A stretch of DNA of 64,000 nucleotides from Neisseria animalis (GCF_900636515.1 NZ_LR134287.1:1736001-1800000); one strand, 5' to 3'. Numbered from the stretch's first letter, positions 38,331 to 47,448 are shown. A program made the numbers and translations. The notes: generated by a model not told the origin, from the letters alone.

Positions 38331-39515
38331 ATGGGCAAACACATTTTACTGGGCATCAGCGGCGGCATTGCGGCGTACAAATCCTGTGAGTTGGTGCGGC
38401 TGCTGAAAAAGCAGGGGCATGATGTTACTGTGGCGATGAGCCGTGCGGCAGCGGAATTTGTGTCGCCGCTGACTTTTCAGGCTTTGAGCGGCAATCCGGT
38501 GCTTACCGATACCCACGACGGCGCATCGGGCGGCAACGGTATGGCGCACATCAATCTTACCCGCCAAGCCGATGTGTTTCTGATTGCGCCCGCCAGCGCA
38601 AACACGCTGGCCAAAATCGCCAACGGTATCGCCGACAACCTGCTGACCAATCTGGCGGCGGCGCGCAAATGTCCGCTGGCGGTCGCGCCGGCGATGAATG
38701 TGGAAATGTGGCACAACCCGGCCAACCTGCGTAACATCGCGCAGCTTTGTGCAGACGGCATTACCGTTTTCCAACCGGCCAACGGCGAACAGGCTTGCGG
38801 TGAAAGCGGCTTGGGGAGAATGCCGGAAGCGGCGGAACTGGCGGATTTGCTGCCCGATGTATGGTCGCCCAAGCCGCTGCTTGGCAAAAAGGTTTTGCTC
38901 ACTGCCGGTGCGACTTTTGAAGCCATCGATCCAGTGCGCGGCATTACCAATATTTCCAGCGGGCAGATGGGTATGGCGTTGGCGCGCGCCTGCCGTACCG
39001 CCGGTGCGGAAGTATCGCTGGTTTACGGTCAGATTCAGGCAGCCTTGCCCGCCGACCTGCACCACAGCGAGCAGGCGGTCAGTGCGGAAGCGATGTATCG
39101 GGCGGTACACCGCTTGATTGCAGAACAAGATGTTTTTATCGCTGTGGCCGCCGTGGCCGATTACAAGGTAAAAAACAGCAGTGCCCAAAAGCTGAAAAAA
39201 GACGGTACGGGCCGGCCGCCTGTGATTGAATTGGCGGAAAATCCCGACATTCTAGCCTCGGTTGCCGCGCTGCAGAATCCGCCTTTCTGCGTGGGCTTTG
39301 CCGCCGAAAGCGAAAACGTCCTTGAATATGCGCGCGCCAAGCGTTTGAAGAAAAATGTGCCGATGCTGGTGGCCAATCAAGTTTCTCAGGCAATGGGCAA
39401 AACCACCAACCAAATTACGATTATCGATAATAATCAGGAGCTTTCATTTCCGGAAACCGGCAAACAGCAGGCTGCCGAAGCAATCGTTTCCCGTCTGGTG
39501 CAATTATTGCCGTAA
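38331..39515 (+). CDS. coaBC: Bifunctional phosphopantothenoylcysteine decarboxylase/synthetase
   Basis: 394 residues. CoaC half (1-185): flavin-binding ISGGIAAYKSCELVR start, PAMNVEMW near 120, and the active-site Cys in EQACGESGLGRMPE near 160. CoaB half (185-394): LTAGATFEAIDPVRGITNISSG near 190 and AVADYKVK near 278. It makes 4'-phosphopantetheine from phosphopantothenate and cysteine (CTP-dependent) in CoA synthesis. ATG 38331 matches the family start MGKHILLGISGG; the open frame to 38289 is intergenic. Confidence 0.96.
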   Translation: MGKHILLGISGGIAAYKSCELVRLLKKQGHDVTVAMSRAAAEFVSPLTFQALSGNPVLTDTHDGASGGNGMAHINLTRQADVFLIAPASANTLAKIANGIADNLLTNLAAARKCPLAVAPAMNVEMWHNPANLRNIAQLCADGITVFQPANGEQACGESGLGRMPEAAELADLLPDVWSPKPLLGKKVLLTAGATFEAIDPVRGITNISSGQMGMALARACRTAGAEVSLVYGQIQAALPADLHHSEQAVSAEAMYRAVHRLIAEQDVFIAVAAVADYKVKNSSAQKLKKDGTGRPPVIELAENPDILASVAALQNPPFCVGFAAESENVLEYARAKRLKKNVPMLVANQVSQAMGKTTNQITIIDNNQELSFPETGKQQAAEAIVSRLVQLLP

Positions 39516-39529
39516 ACCCGGCCGAACAA

Positions 39530-39662
39530 TACAAAATGAGGCCAAGCAGCCAAGCTGCAGGAAATACGAATCATACGGGCGGCAAAACGGCTGCTTCAGC
39601 AGTTTAAGCAACGCTCTCTTTTAAGCAAGGCGCAGCAACGCCTTATCTGTTTTGTTTCCGGT
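39530..39662 (+). repeat. Decayed long-form CREE after coaBC
   Basis: Reads ATGAGGCCAAGCAGCCAAGC, then GGCTGCTTCAGCAGTTTAAG, then TCTCTTTTAAGCAAGGCGCA and GCAACGCC, in the order of a long Correia element. Terminal repeats are eroded. The rest of 39516-39969 holds a DUS terminator and no gene. Confidence 0.5.
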
Positions 39663-39683
39663 AATTGTCTGTACCTGCCCGAG

Positions 39684-39723
39684 AAAGGCCGTCTGCATAT
39701 TCTGTTTTGCAGACGGCCTTTTT
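39684..39723 (+). terminator. DUS terminator of coaBC
   Basis: AAAGGCCGTCTGCAT with TTTTGCAGACGGCCTTTTT; one arm has TGCATA. Confidence 0.75.
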
Positions 39724-39969
39724 GCGTCTTCCCGCGCCATACCGATTATTTCTATCGTCATGAAAGTGCTGGAAACACCGCTTTTCCCGCTTCGATATAG
39801 TCATAAAAATTTCCCAATCCCAAGTCTCCGCATACTTGTCGGGCGGTTGGTATTTCCTACTAATATTTGCTGTAACATGTAAATTTGTGTTAGATTACGG
39901 GAAGAATTTACCGTTTTACCGAGAAATCAAATGCCGTCTGTATTTTCGGCACTATTATGGAGAAATGGC

Positions 39970-41352
39970 ATGAATGCCGTTGTAATTGCAGTCATTGTGA
40001 TGCTGGCTTTATCGCTGGCAAGGGTACACGTGGTACTCAGTTTGGTCATCGGCGCATTTGTCGGCGGCCTGATTGCGGGTCTGCCGCTGGCAGATGTCGC
40101 CGCGGCGGGAGGCTCGCCGGCACAAGAAGGGATTATTACCGTCTTCCAAAACGGTTTGGCGGGCGGTGCGAAAATCGCGCTGTCTTACGCCATGTTGGGT
40201 GCATTTGCGATGGCGATTACCCATTCGGGGCTGCCGCAGCAGCTTGCCGGAGCGGTAGTCCGCAAGTTGAACAAAGGCGGTGTATCCGACCATGTATCTT
40301 CAGGTTTCAGCAAAATAAAATGGGGCTTGCTGGCGGTGATTTTGGTAATGGGCATCATGAGCCAAAACGTCGTGCCGATTCATATTGCCTTTATTCCGAT
40401 GGTGATTCCGCCGCTGCTTTTGGTGTTCAACCGCCTGCAGGTCGACCGCCGCCTGATTGCCTGTGTGATTACTTTTGGTTTGGTTACCACTTATATGTAT
40501 CTGCCTTACGGTTTCGGCGCGATTTTCCTGAACGAAATCCTGTTGAGCAATATCCAGTCGGCAGGCATGGATACGAAAAACATCAACGTCATGCAGGCGA
40601 TGGGCATTCCCGCACTGGGTATGGTGGCAGGTTTGGTGCTGGCGTTCCTGCACTATCGCAAACCGCGTATTTATGAAAACAATCAAGTCGATACCGACAG
40701 CCAAACCGCTTCTGAAAACCAGCCCGAACCGTCTTCCTACCGCAGCTTGGTGGCGGCGGTGGCGATTGCCGTCTGCTTTGCCATCCAGTTGGTTTACAAT
40801 GATGCGCTGCTGTTGGGCGCAATGCTCGGTTTTGCCGTATTCATGACTTTGGGCGTGGTCAAACGCAGTGAGGCCAACGATGTGTTCGGTGCGGGTATCC
40901 GCATGATGGCGATGGTCGGTTTCATCATGATTGCCGCACAGGGTTTTGCCGCTGTGATGAAAGCCACCGGCGACATCCAGCCGCTGGTTGAGGGCAGTAT
41001 GGCGGTGTTCGGCGGCAGCAAAGGCATGGCGGCGTTTGCCATGCTGGTGGTCGGCCTGCTGGTAACGATGGGCATCGGCTCGTCTTTCTCCACCCTGCCG
41101 ATTATTACCGCGATTTATGTACCGTTGTGCGCCGCTTTGGGCTTTTCACCGTTGGCAACAGTTGCCATCATCGGCACGGCCGGTGCGCTGGGTGATGCCG
41201 GCTCGCCCGCTTCCGACTCTACGCTCGGCCCGACCATGGGCTTAAACGCGGACGGCCAGCACGACCACATCTACGATTCCGTTATCCCGACTTTCCTCCA
41301 CTACAATATTCCGTTGATGGCGGCAGGTTGGATTGCCGCGATGGTGCTGTAA
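39970..41352 (+). CDS. Na+/H+ antiporter family transporter (NhaC/YuiF type)
   Basis: 460-residue inner-membrane carrier with about 11-12 helices. It resembles the YuiF group of the NhaC/ion-transporter superfamily, members of which have been proposed to move histidine or other amino acids, so the substrate is open. Conserved polar helices GSSFSTLPIITAIYVP (near 375) and GDAGSPASDSTLGPTMGLNADGQHDH (near 415-440) are prominent. ATG 39970 with GGAGAAATGG upstream; an in-frame ATG at 39931 would prepend 13 residues including DUS-derived MPS. Its TAA touches the slyX ATG. Confidence 0.85.
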   Translation: MNAVVIAVIVMLALSLARVHVVLSLVIGAFVGGLIAGLPLADVAAAGGSPAQEGIITVFQNGLAGGAKIALSYAMLGAFAMAITHSGLPQQLAGAVVRKLNKGGVSDHVSSGFSKIKWGLLAVILVMGIMSQNVVPIHIAFIPMVIPPLLLVFNRLQVDRRLIACVITFGLVTTYMYLPYGFGAIFLNEILLSNIQSAGMDTKNINVMQAMGIPALGMVAGLVLAFLHYRKPRIYENNQVDTDSQTASENQPEPSSYRSLVAAVAIAVCFAIQLVYNDALLLGAMLGFAVFMTLGVVKRSEANDVFGAGIRMMAMVGFIMIAAQGFAAVMKATGDIQPLVEGSMAVFGGSKGMAAFAMLVVGLLVTMGIGSSFSTLPIITAIYVPLCAALGFSPLATVAIIGTAGALGDAGSPASDSTLGPTMGLNADGQHDHIYDSVIPTFLHYNIPLMAAGWIAAMVL

Positions 41353-41574
41353 ATGGAAGCATTGGAAAACCGCATCATCGAGCTGGAAATTCAGACGGCA
41401 TTTCAGGCAGACTTAATCGACAGCCTGAACGATACCGTTGCCAAAATGCAGCAAACTCTGGATTTGCAGCAGGAACAATTAAGGCTGCTTTACCGGCGTA
41501 TCAACGATAAAAGTGCGGACGGCGGGCAAAACGAAGCATACAGCCTGCGCGACGAGATTCCGCCGCATTATTAG
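41353..41574 (+). CDS. slyX: SlyX-like protein
   Basis: 73 residues, a short coiled-coil protein (LENRIIELEIQTAFQADLIDSLNDTVAKMQQ, reported as two parts: LENRIIELEIQTAFQ and DSLNDTVAKMQQ) with the C-terminal PPHY typical of SlyX. Function unknown in all species. Its ATG directly follows the stop codon of the transporter gene, so translation is probably coupled. Confidence 0.9.
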   Translation: MEALENRIIELEIQTAFQADLIDSLNDTVAKMQQTLDLQQEQLRLLYRRINDKSADGGQNEAYSLRDEIPPHY

Positions 41575-41590
41575 CCGTTCCCAACGCTTT

Positions 41591-41647
41591 ATGCCGTCTG
41601 CAAAACGAAGGATTCTTGCAAACCTTCCGTTTTGCAGACGGCTTTTT
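41591..41647 (+). terminator. DUS terminator of slyX
   Basis: ATGCCGTCTGCAAAACG...CGTTTTGCAGACGGC plus TTTTTA; an inner GGA/TCC pairing extends the stem. The T-tail runs directly into CREE copy 8. Confidence 0.85.
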
Positions 41648-41753
41648 ATAGTCATTTAAAATAAGAATGATACAGCGTTGCTTTGCCTTGCCGTACTATG
41701 TGTACTGTCTGCGGCTTCGCTGCCTTGTCTCATTCTTATTTTATTCAACTATA
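41647..41753 (+). mobile_element. CREE-type element, copy 8
   Basis: 107 bp; starts at the TA in the T-tail of the slyX terminator. Right end reads TTCAACTATA instead of TTCGACTATA. Confidence 0.85.
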
Positions 41754-41882
41754 CATCAAAACCAACATACAACATACTCTTACCGTTTACTTCCCCGGCA
41801 ATCCATTACATTTTTATTTCATTTAAAAACATTACCTTAAAAAAAACAGAAAAAAATATCCCATTTTCAGCACAAACAGAGC

Positions 41883-41911
41883 TTGCACAAAGCAGCAGTT
41901 TTTGGTTTAAT
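41883..41911 (+). promoter_or_regulatory. Promoter of the tRNA-Val/Asp cluster
   Basis: -35 TTGCAC (41883-41888), 17-bp spacer, -10 TTTAAT (41906-41911), 23 bp ahead of the first tRNA. Confidence 0.7.
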
Positions 41912-41934
41912 AGCAGCTTAATGTTTTTGAACAC

Positions 41935-42010
41935 GGGTGATTAGCTCAGTTGGTAGAGCGTCTGCCTTACAAGCAGAATGTCGGCGGTTCGACTCCGTCA
42001 TCACCCACCA
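41935..42010 (+). tRNA. tRNA-Val (UAC), copy 1
   Basis: 76 nt, acceptor GGGTGAT/ATCACCC, encoded CCA after the discriminator A, anticodon loop CTTACAA. Confidence 0.97.
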
Positions 42011-42044
42011 AGTTCCCTTTTATCGCAACAATGCAGTAAAATGC

Positions 42045-42121
42045 GCGGTGGTAGCTCAGTTGGTTAGAGTACCGGCCTGTCACGCCGGGGGTCGCGGGTT
42101 CGAGCCCCGTCCGCCGCGCCA
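42045..42121 (+). tRNA. tRNA-Asp (GUC), copy 1
   Basis: 77 nt, acceptor GCGGTGG/CCGCCGC, anticodon loop CTGTCAC, encoded CCA. Confidence 0.97.
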
Positions 42122-42185
42122 ACATTAAACATTGAAATCAGCTCTTATTCTTTCTAAGATTTGCAGCAGGTTTCCAACAGATTCA

Positions 42186-42261
42186 GGGTGATTAGCTCAG
42201 TTGGTAGAGCGTCTGCCTTACAAGCAGAATGTCGGCGGTTCGACTCCGTCATCACCCACCA
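42186..42261 (+). tRNA. tRNA-Val (UAC), copy 2
   Basis: Identical to copy 1 over its full length; the upstream spacer differs. Confidence 0.97.
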
Positions 42262-42295
42262 GTTTTCTATTTACTGCAGTAATGCAGTAAAACGC

Positions 42296-42372
42296 GCGGT
42301 GGTAGCTCAGTTGGTTAGAGTACCGGCCTGTCACGCCGGGGGTCGCGGGTTCGAGCCCCGTCCGCCGCGCCA
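42296..42372 (+). tRNA. tRNA-Asp (GUC), copy 2
   Basis: Identical to copy 1. The Val-Asp spacer shares the ATGCAGTAAAA block with the first unit, showing unit duplication. Confidence 0.97.
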
Positions 42373-42416
42373 ATTTTCAAAAGCATCGGTATTTTGTTCC
42401 GGTGCTTTATCATTTC

Positions 42417-42492
42417 GGGTGATTAGCTCAGTTGGTAGAGCGTCTGCCTTACAAGCAGAATGTCGGCGGTTCGACTCCGTCATCACCCACCA
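42417..42492 (+). tRNA. tRNA-Val (UAC), copy 3
   Basis: Identical to copies 1 and 2; ends the cluster. A CAGACGGCCTTG...TAAGGCCG hairpin with T-run follows at about 42496-42536 and should terminate the transcript. Confidence 0.97.
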
Positions 42493-42495
42493 TAT

Positions 42496-42536
42496 GCAGA
42501 CGGCCTTGTGTTTTACACTAAGGCCGTTTTTTTCAT
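42496..42536 (+). terminator. Terminator of the tRNA cluster
   Basis: ACGGCCTT and AAGGCCGT stem around TGTGTTTTACACT, followed by seven T residues; contains half a DUS. Confidence 0.75.
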
Positions 42537-42620
42537 TTTACCGTCCTTCCTGTTTATCCCTTTTATCCGACCTCTCAACCGTTTGGCACAATCCGCATTC
42601 CTGCGCCATTCAAACAAATA

Positions 42621-42727
42621 TATAGTCGAATAAAATAAGAATGAGACAAGGCAGCGAAGCCGCAGACAGTACACATAGTACGGCAAGGCAAATCAACGCT
42701 GTATCATTCTTATTTTAAATGACTATA
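42621..42727 (-). mobile_element. CREE-type element, copy 9
   Basis: 107 bp; has GGCAAATCAACGCTG (A to T change near the right end). Confidence 0.85.
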
Positions 42728-42827
42728 GTTACTTAATACCAAATGATACGGCGCTATCTCCTCTTATCGCACCATCTGTGCAGCCTGCGGCTTTGCTGCA
42801 TCGTCTCATTCTGCATGATTCGACTAT
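42728..42827 (+). repeat. Decayed CREE abutting copy 9
   Basis: ATACCAAATGATACGGCGCT, CAGCCTGCGGCTTTGCTGCA and CATGATTCGACTAT mark a substituted short-form element, end to end with an intact copy as at 9132. Confidence 0.6.
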
Positions 42828-42964
42828 CGAATACGGCACGCACACCTTCTCTTTATCCATATCCTCTTTCCATAATGCCTGCCAATCCCTGCCTCTTTAA
42901 CCGCACACCCCACCCCTTAAAACCCACATTTTTCAAACCAAATCTTAACATTTGCAAAAACAAC

Positions 42965-42993
42965 TTGACCTATTACAACAGATTACGTAAAGT
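42965..42993 (+). promoter_or_regulatory. Candidate promoter of lctP
   Basis: TTGACC (42965-42970), 17-bp spacer, TAAAGT (42988-42993), giving a 5' UTR of about 130 nt. The stretch 42828-43133 has no gene. Confidence 0.45.
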
Positions 42994-43133
42994 AACCCAC
43001 TCACTTCAAAAATTGGTAAAACCAATTTACAACATAACTGCCATTCCCAAGCCGTGAGGCTTTATTGCAGTGTGTTTTTCAGACGGCCTGCTCCGGCTCG
43101 CCGGTTTCACAATAAACCATAAGGAATTGTTGT

Positions 43134-44717
43134 ATGGCTTTGTTCCTCAGCATTTTCCCCATCGTGCTGCTGATTTGGCTGATGGTGAAAAAAAACAGTA
43201 TGCCTTCCTACATCGCGCTGCCCATTACCGCAGCATTGATTTACGTGATTAAAATTACCTACTTCGGCGACGATTTTATGTTGCTGAATGCTACCGCCGC
43301 TTCCGGTTTGGTTGCCACATTAACGCCGATTACCGTGATTTTCGGTGCGATCATGTTCAACCGCATGATGGAAACCACCGGCTGTATCGACATCATCCGC
43401 AAATGGCTGGCCACCATCAATCCGAATCCTGTGGCGCAGCTGATGATTATCGGCTGGGCGTTTGCTTTCATGATTGAAGGTGCTTCAGGCTTCGGTACGC
43501 CTGCCGCGATTGCCGCACCAATCTTGATGAGCTTGGGCTTTAATCCCTTGAAAGTGGCGATTTTCACTTTGGTGATGAACTCCGTACCGGTATCGTTCGG
43601 CGCAGTCGGCACACCGACTTGGTTCGGCTTTGCTCCGTTGAACCTCACTCCTGAAGAGATTCTGACCATCGGTAAGCAAACCGGTATCATGCACTTCTTT
43701 GCCGGTCTGGTTATCCCCGTTATCGGTTTGAGCTTTATCGTACCGTGGGCGGAAATCAAGAAAAACATCGGCTTTGTGTACATCAGCATTCTGGCCTGTA
43801 CCATTCCTTATGTTGCACTGGCAATGGTTAACGAAGAATTTCCGTCTCTGGTTGCCGGCGCAATCGGCCTGATGATTTCCGTATTTGCCGCCAACCACGG
43901 CTGGGGCTTGAGCAAAGAGCACCCGAAAGATCCGAATGCGGAAAAAGTACCGTTTGCCCAAGTGGCCAAAGCCTTGGCTCCGCTGGGTATGCTGATCGGT
44001 ATGCTGGTCATTACCCGCATCAAGCAACTGGGTCTGAAAGGTCTGCTCACCAGCACCGAACCTTGGTTCAGCTTCTCACTGCCGGGCTTGAGCGACATTA
44101 CCGTTACCCAATCTCTGACCATCATCTTTGCCGACATCTTCGGCACAGGCGTGGTTGACCGCTACCAAACCCTGTATGTACCGGCATGGATTCCGTTTGT
44201 CCTGACCGTATGGATTTGTATCATTCTTTACAAAACCAAATTTGACGATGCTTGGAAATTCTACGTTGCCACCTTCAACCAAACCAAAAAACCGCTGCTG
44301 GCATTGATGGGCGCGCTGATTATGGTCAAACTGATGATGGTTGGCGGCGACAAATCCATGGTAAAAGTTATCGGTACCGAATTTGCCGCCATGGCCGGTG
44401 AGCATTGGATTTACTTCTCGCCATACTTGGGTGCAATCGGTGCATTCTTCTCCGGCTCGAATACCGTATCCAACCTGACGTTCGGCCCGATTCAGCAACA
44501 AATCGCCTTGGATACCGGCTTATCCGTTACCCTGATTCTGGCGTTGCAGTCTGTAGGTGGCGCAATGGGTAACATGGTGTGTATCAACAACATCATTGCT
44601 GTCTGCTCGGTGGTTAATGTCAACAACTCCGAAGGTGCGATTATCAAGAAAACCGTTATCCCGATGGCTCTTTACGGTATCATCGCCGTAATCGTCGCCA
44701 TGATACTGTTTATGTAA
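43134..44717 (+). CDS. lctP: L-lactate permease
   Basis: 527-residue LctP-family inner-membrane lactate/glycolate:H+ symporter with about 12-14 helices. Family blocks GASGFGTPAAIAAPILMSLGF (given here as GASGFGTPAAI, near 115), PVSFGAVGTPTWFGF near 148 and GSNTVSNLTFGPIQ near 443 are intact. ATG 43134 follows AAGGA at 5 nt. Lactate is a preferred carbon source for neisseriae on mucosa. Own promoter candidate and DUS terminator; monocistronic. Confidence 0.96.
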   Translation: MALFLSIFPIVLLIWLMVKKNSMPSYIALPITAALIYVIKITYFGDDFMLLNATAASGLVATLTPITVIFGAIMFNRMMETTGCIDIIRKWLATINPNPVAQLMIIGWAFAFMIEGASGFGTPAAIAAPILMSLGFNPLKVAIFTLVMNSVPVSFGAVGTPTWFGFAPLNLTPEEILTIGKQTGIMHFFAGLVIPVIGLSFIVPWAEIKKNIGFVYISILACTIPYVALAMVNEEFPSLVAGAIGLMISVFAANHGWGLSKEHPKDPNAEKVPFAQVAKALAPLGMLIGMLVITRIKQLGLKGLLTSTEPWFSFSLPGLSDITVTQSLTIIFADIFGTGVVDRYQTLYVPAWIPFVLTVWICIILYKTKFDDAWKFYVATFNQTKKPLLALMGALIMVKLMMVGGDKSMVKVIGTEFAAMAGEHWIYFSPYLGAIGAFFSGSNTVSNLTFGPIQQQIALDTGLSVTLILALQSVGGAMGNMVCINNIIAVCSVVNVNNSEGAIIKKTVIPMALYGIIAVIVAMILFM

Positions 44718-44730
44718 TCCTCTGAACAGC

Positions 44731-44794
44731 AAAGCCGTCTGCAAAAGCCCGGTGGAAACCATATCCGTTTCCGGCTTTTGCAGACGGCTTTTTT
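44731..44794 (+). terminator. DUS terminator of lctP
   Basis: AAAGCCGTCTGCAAAAGCC and GGCTTTTGCAGACGGCTTTTTT with a further GGAAAC/GTTTCC stem inside the loop. Confidence 0.88.
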
Positions 44795-44860
44795 ACATCT
44801 CAAAATTCGCGTAATTACCCAAAACAACCAACCATATCACGCAACACAACATTCCCCTCT

Positions 44861-44967
44861 TATAGTCGAATAAAATAAGAATGAGACAAGGCAGCGAAGC
44901 CGCAGACAGTACACATAGTACGGCAAGGCAAAGCAACGCTGTATCATTCTTATTTTAAATGACTATA
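44861..44967 (-). mobile_element. CREE-type element, copy 10
   Basis: 107 bp; first of two same-orientation copies 120 bp apart upstream of the pseudouridine synthase gene. Confidence 0.85.
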
Positions 44968-45087
44968 TATGGTGAAGCAAACCGTTGCAGCATGAACCTG
45001 CCCTACCGAAAGAAAAAACCGCCGAAACAGCAAATCCGCCGCTCCATTGCCGATTGCCCGCAGCCTCTATTTTTCTCTAATGCACAA

Positions 45088-45194
45088 TATAGTCGAATAA
45101 AATAAGAATGAGACAAGGCAGCGAAGCCGCAGACAGTACACATAGTACGGCAAGGCAAAGCAACGCTGTATCATTCTTATTTTAAATGACTATA
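45088..45194 (-). mobile_element. CREE-type element, copy 11
   Basis: 107 bp, matches copy 10; its right end is 79 bp before the downstream ATG, so it lies in the promoter or leader region of that gene. Confidence 0.85.
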
Positions 45195-45273
45195 TTTTCC
45201 AAACATACAAGCCAATCCCGCTTCACACCCATCAATGCTATAATCCGCCCTATCCAACTCCGAACATCACACC

Positions 45274-46017
45274 ATGCAAGCCGATACCCCAGAGACCATG
45301 CGCCTTTCCAAACGCATGGCACAACTAGGATTATGTTCCCGCCGCGAAGCCGACAGCTACATCGAACAAGGCTGGGTCAAAGTCAACGGCCAAACCGCCG
45401 TACTCGGCCAAAAAGTAACCGAAGCCGACCGCATCGACCTCCACAAGCAGGCACACGAAACCCAAGCCGCGCGCGTAACCATCTTACTGAACAAACCCGT
45501 CGGCTACGTCAGCGCACAAGCCGAAAAAGGATACAAAGCCGCTGCCGAGCTGATTACGCCCGAAAACCAATGGGAAGGCGACGACAGCCGCATCCGCTTC
45601 AACGAAAAACACAAATTCGGCCTTGCCCCCGCCGGCAGACTAGACATCGATTCCGTCGGGCTGCTCGTACTCACCCAAGACGGCAGAATCGCCAAACAAC
45701 TCATCGGCGAACACAGCAACAGCGAAAAAGAATACCTCGTTCGGGTGCGCGGCAAACTCGACAACCAAGGTCTCGCCCTACTCAACCACGGCTTGAGCTT
45801 AGACGGCGAAAAACTGCGCCCCGCCAAAGTAGAATGGCAAAACGAAGACCAATTGCGCTTTATCCTGAAACAAGGCAAAAAACGCCAAATCCGCCGCATG
45901 TGCGAGCTGGTTGGTCTGCGCGTCGTCGGCCTCAAACGCATCCGCATGGGCAAAGTCAAACTCGGCAAACTTCCCCCCGGCAAATGGCGTTATCTGAAAG
46001 CAGGCGAAACATTCTGA
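45274..46017 (+). CDS. rluF: RNA pseudouridine synthase, RluF-like
   Basis: 247 residues: N-terminal S4 RNA-binding domain (about 10-60, [24 protein letters not shown] split here as [10 protein letters not shown] and [10 protein letters not shown]) and an RsuA-type catalytic domain with [17 protein letters not shown] near 125, containing the catalytic Asp, and [16 protein letters not shown] near 200. RluF modifies 23S rRNA position 2604; RluE or RsuA-like specificity cannot be excluded from sequence. ATG 45274 is the first methionine of the natural reading frame. Confidence 0.82.
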   Translation: MQADTPETMRLSKRMAQLGLCSRREADSYIEQGWVKVNGQTAVLGQKVTEADRIDLHKQAHETQAARVTILLNKPVGYVSAQAEKGYKAAAELITPENQWEGDDSRIRFNEKHKFGLAPAGRLDIDSVGLLVLTQDGRIAKQLIGEHSNSEKEYLVRVRGKLDNQGLALLNHGLSLDGEKLRPAKVEWQNEDQLRFILKQGKKRQIRRMCELVGLRVVGLKRIRMGKVKLGKLPPGKWRYLKAGETF

Positions 46018-46076
46018 CAGCGTTGTGCCGGCACACATCCGCCAGCTAGGATACCCCCAACCCCTCCGCCGACATC

Positions 46077-46106
46077 AGGCCGTCTGCAAAATCAAACAGA
46101 CGGCCT
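46077..46106 (+). terminator. DUS hairpin after the pseudouridine synthase gene
   Basis: AGGCCGTCTG and CAGACGGCCT stem; no T-run, so a weaker terminator than the others. Confidence 0.55.
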
Positions 46107-46390
46107 CAACAGCAAAACAGCAAAACAGCAAAACCGTATATTTTGTTGCGTCCGGCCGACAATATTTTTCAGGAAATTGTTCCGCACAATATGAAATAAA
46201 ACACAAAAAGCATTATCCCAAACACCCGATTTGCATTTTTATTTTCTTTCACTGCAACATTTTCACAACAAAAAAACCTGATTTTATGCGTAAAGAATAA
46301 AATCAAATAATAACAAACCGATTTCATCAATAATATACATAATTTAACTTTACTTAACACAAAAACCGTAGGCATTATGTATAATGAACT

Positions 46391-46496
46391 CCGTCTGAGT
46401 AAGACTTATCCGCAAGGGTAAGTAGTGAGTAAGACGTTTTCCCCGTAATGTGTTTGGCCATCTATACTTTTCCCCTTTGTATAGATGGTTTTTTTT
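46391..46496 (+). ncRNA. Candidate small regulatory RNA
   Basis: An unannotatable gap (46107-46692) contains a compact transcription unit: -10 TATAAT at 46380-46385, a hairpin ACTTATCC-GCAA-GGGTAAGT (46404-46423) closed by a GNRA tetraloop, a 10-nt direct repeat TGAGTAAGAC on both sides of it, a single-stranded GTTTTCCCCG, and a strong terminator CCATCTATAC/GTATAGATGG (46458-46490) with loop TTTTCCCCTTT and eight T residues. CU-rich loops and a U tail are typical of Hfq-bound sRNAs that pair with Shine-Dalgarno regions. No convincing -35 box, so an activator may be needed. About 105 nt. It could instead be a leader RNA, but dedA begins almost 200 nt after the terminator. Confidence 0.65.
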
Positions 46497-46692
46497 GCCT
46501 ACTGCACAGACAGCACGTTTTCAGCCTGAAAGAAAAATTAAAAATATCCGCCTGCTGCCGCAGCATATTTTTTCATTTTCTTTCAAGTAAAGCCGCGAAT
46601 CGGATTTGCAGACGGCATACAGGCCGTCTGCAAAACGCTCAAACCTTACCGCAAAACCATACACCCCGATACACCAGCAGGAACACAGTTTC

Positions 46693-47358
46693 ATGGACGC
46701 TTTCATTGCCCTTTTCAGCGGCATCATCGATTTTATCCTCCACATCGACCAACACTTGACTGCCCTTGCCTCGCAATACGGCGTATGGATTTACGCCATT
46801 CTGTTTATCATCGTATTCTGCGAAACCGGCCTTGTCGTTACCCCGTTTCTGCCGGGCGATTCCCTGCTGTTTGCTGCCGGCGGGATTGCCGCATTGGGCA
46901 GCATGAACATTCATCTGATGGTTTTACTGCTGCTGGCGGCGGCCATTCTCGGCGATGCCGTCAACTTCGCCATCGGCAAATATTTCGGCGAAAAACTGTT
47001 TGCCAACCCCGATTCCAAAATTTTCCGCCGTGCCTATCTGGAAAAAACCCATGCCTTTTATGAAAAACACGGCGGAAAAACCATCATCATCGCCCGCTTC
47101 GTGCCGATTGTCCGCACCTTTGCCCCATTTGTCGCCGGCATGGGGCACATGGACTACCGCAAATTTATCCGCTACAACATCATCGGCGCAGTTGCTTGGG
47201 TGGTGCTGTTTTCTTATGCAGGCTATTTCTTCGCCAACATTCCTGCCGTGAAAAACAATCTGGCGCTGGTGCTGGCAGCCATCATCATTATTTCGGTTTT
47301 GCCCGCCGTTATCGAAATCGTCCGCGCCCGCAGCAAAGCGAAGAAGAACGCCGACTGA
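46693..47358 (+). CDS. DedA family membrane protein
   Basis: 221 residues, with the DedA/SNARE-associated domain: [19 protein letters not shown] near 40-58 and the F[VIA][16 protein letters not shown] region near 135-152 with conserved Arg residues, plus about five hydrophobic segments. Family members help maintain the proton gradient and flip undecaprenyl phosphate or phospholipids. ATG 46693 with AGGAAC upstream; the frame opens at 46606 in DUS sequence. Similar in length to YqjA/YghB-type proteins. Which DedA subfamily is uncertain. Confidence 0.93.
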   Translation: MDAFIALFSGIIDFILHIDQHLTALASQYGVWIYAILFIIVFCETGLVVTPFLPGDSLLFAAGGIAALGSMNIHLMVLLLLAAAILGDAVNFAIGKYFGEKLFANPDSKIFRRAYLEKTHAFYEKHGGKTIIIARFVPIVRTFAPFVAGMGHMDYRKFIRYNIIGAVAWVVLFSYAGYFFANIPAVKNNLALVLAAIIIISVLPAVIEIVRARSKAKKNAD

Positions 47359-47370
47359 CAACCAACCCTA

Positions 47371-47418
47371 AAAAAGCCGTCTGCAAAATCACGAAGCCTG
47401 ATTTTGCAGACGGCTTTT
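47371..47418. terminator. DUS terminator between dedA and the glycosyltransferase
   Basis: AAAAAGCCGTCTGCAAAATC and GATTTTGCAGACGGCTTTT, between converging genes. Confidence 0.85.
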
Positions 47419-47448
47419 CCTATCAATATCTGATGATTAAATATCTGA

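Noticed and set aside
39795..39845. TATAGTCATAAAAATTTCCC as another CREE
   Set aside because: Only the first 10 bases match the element end and no core or second end follows.
41935..42492. Possible CRISPR array because of regular repeats
   Set aside because: The repeating units are complete tRNA genes with cloverleaf stems and CCA ends.
42161..42625. 154-codon frame across the tRNA cluster
   Set aside because: Internal repeats of the peptide are tRNA genes read as protein.
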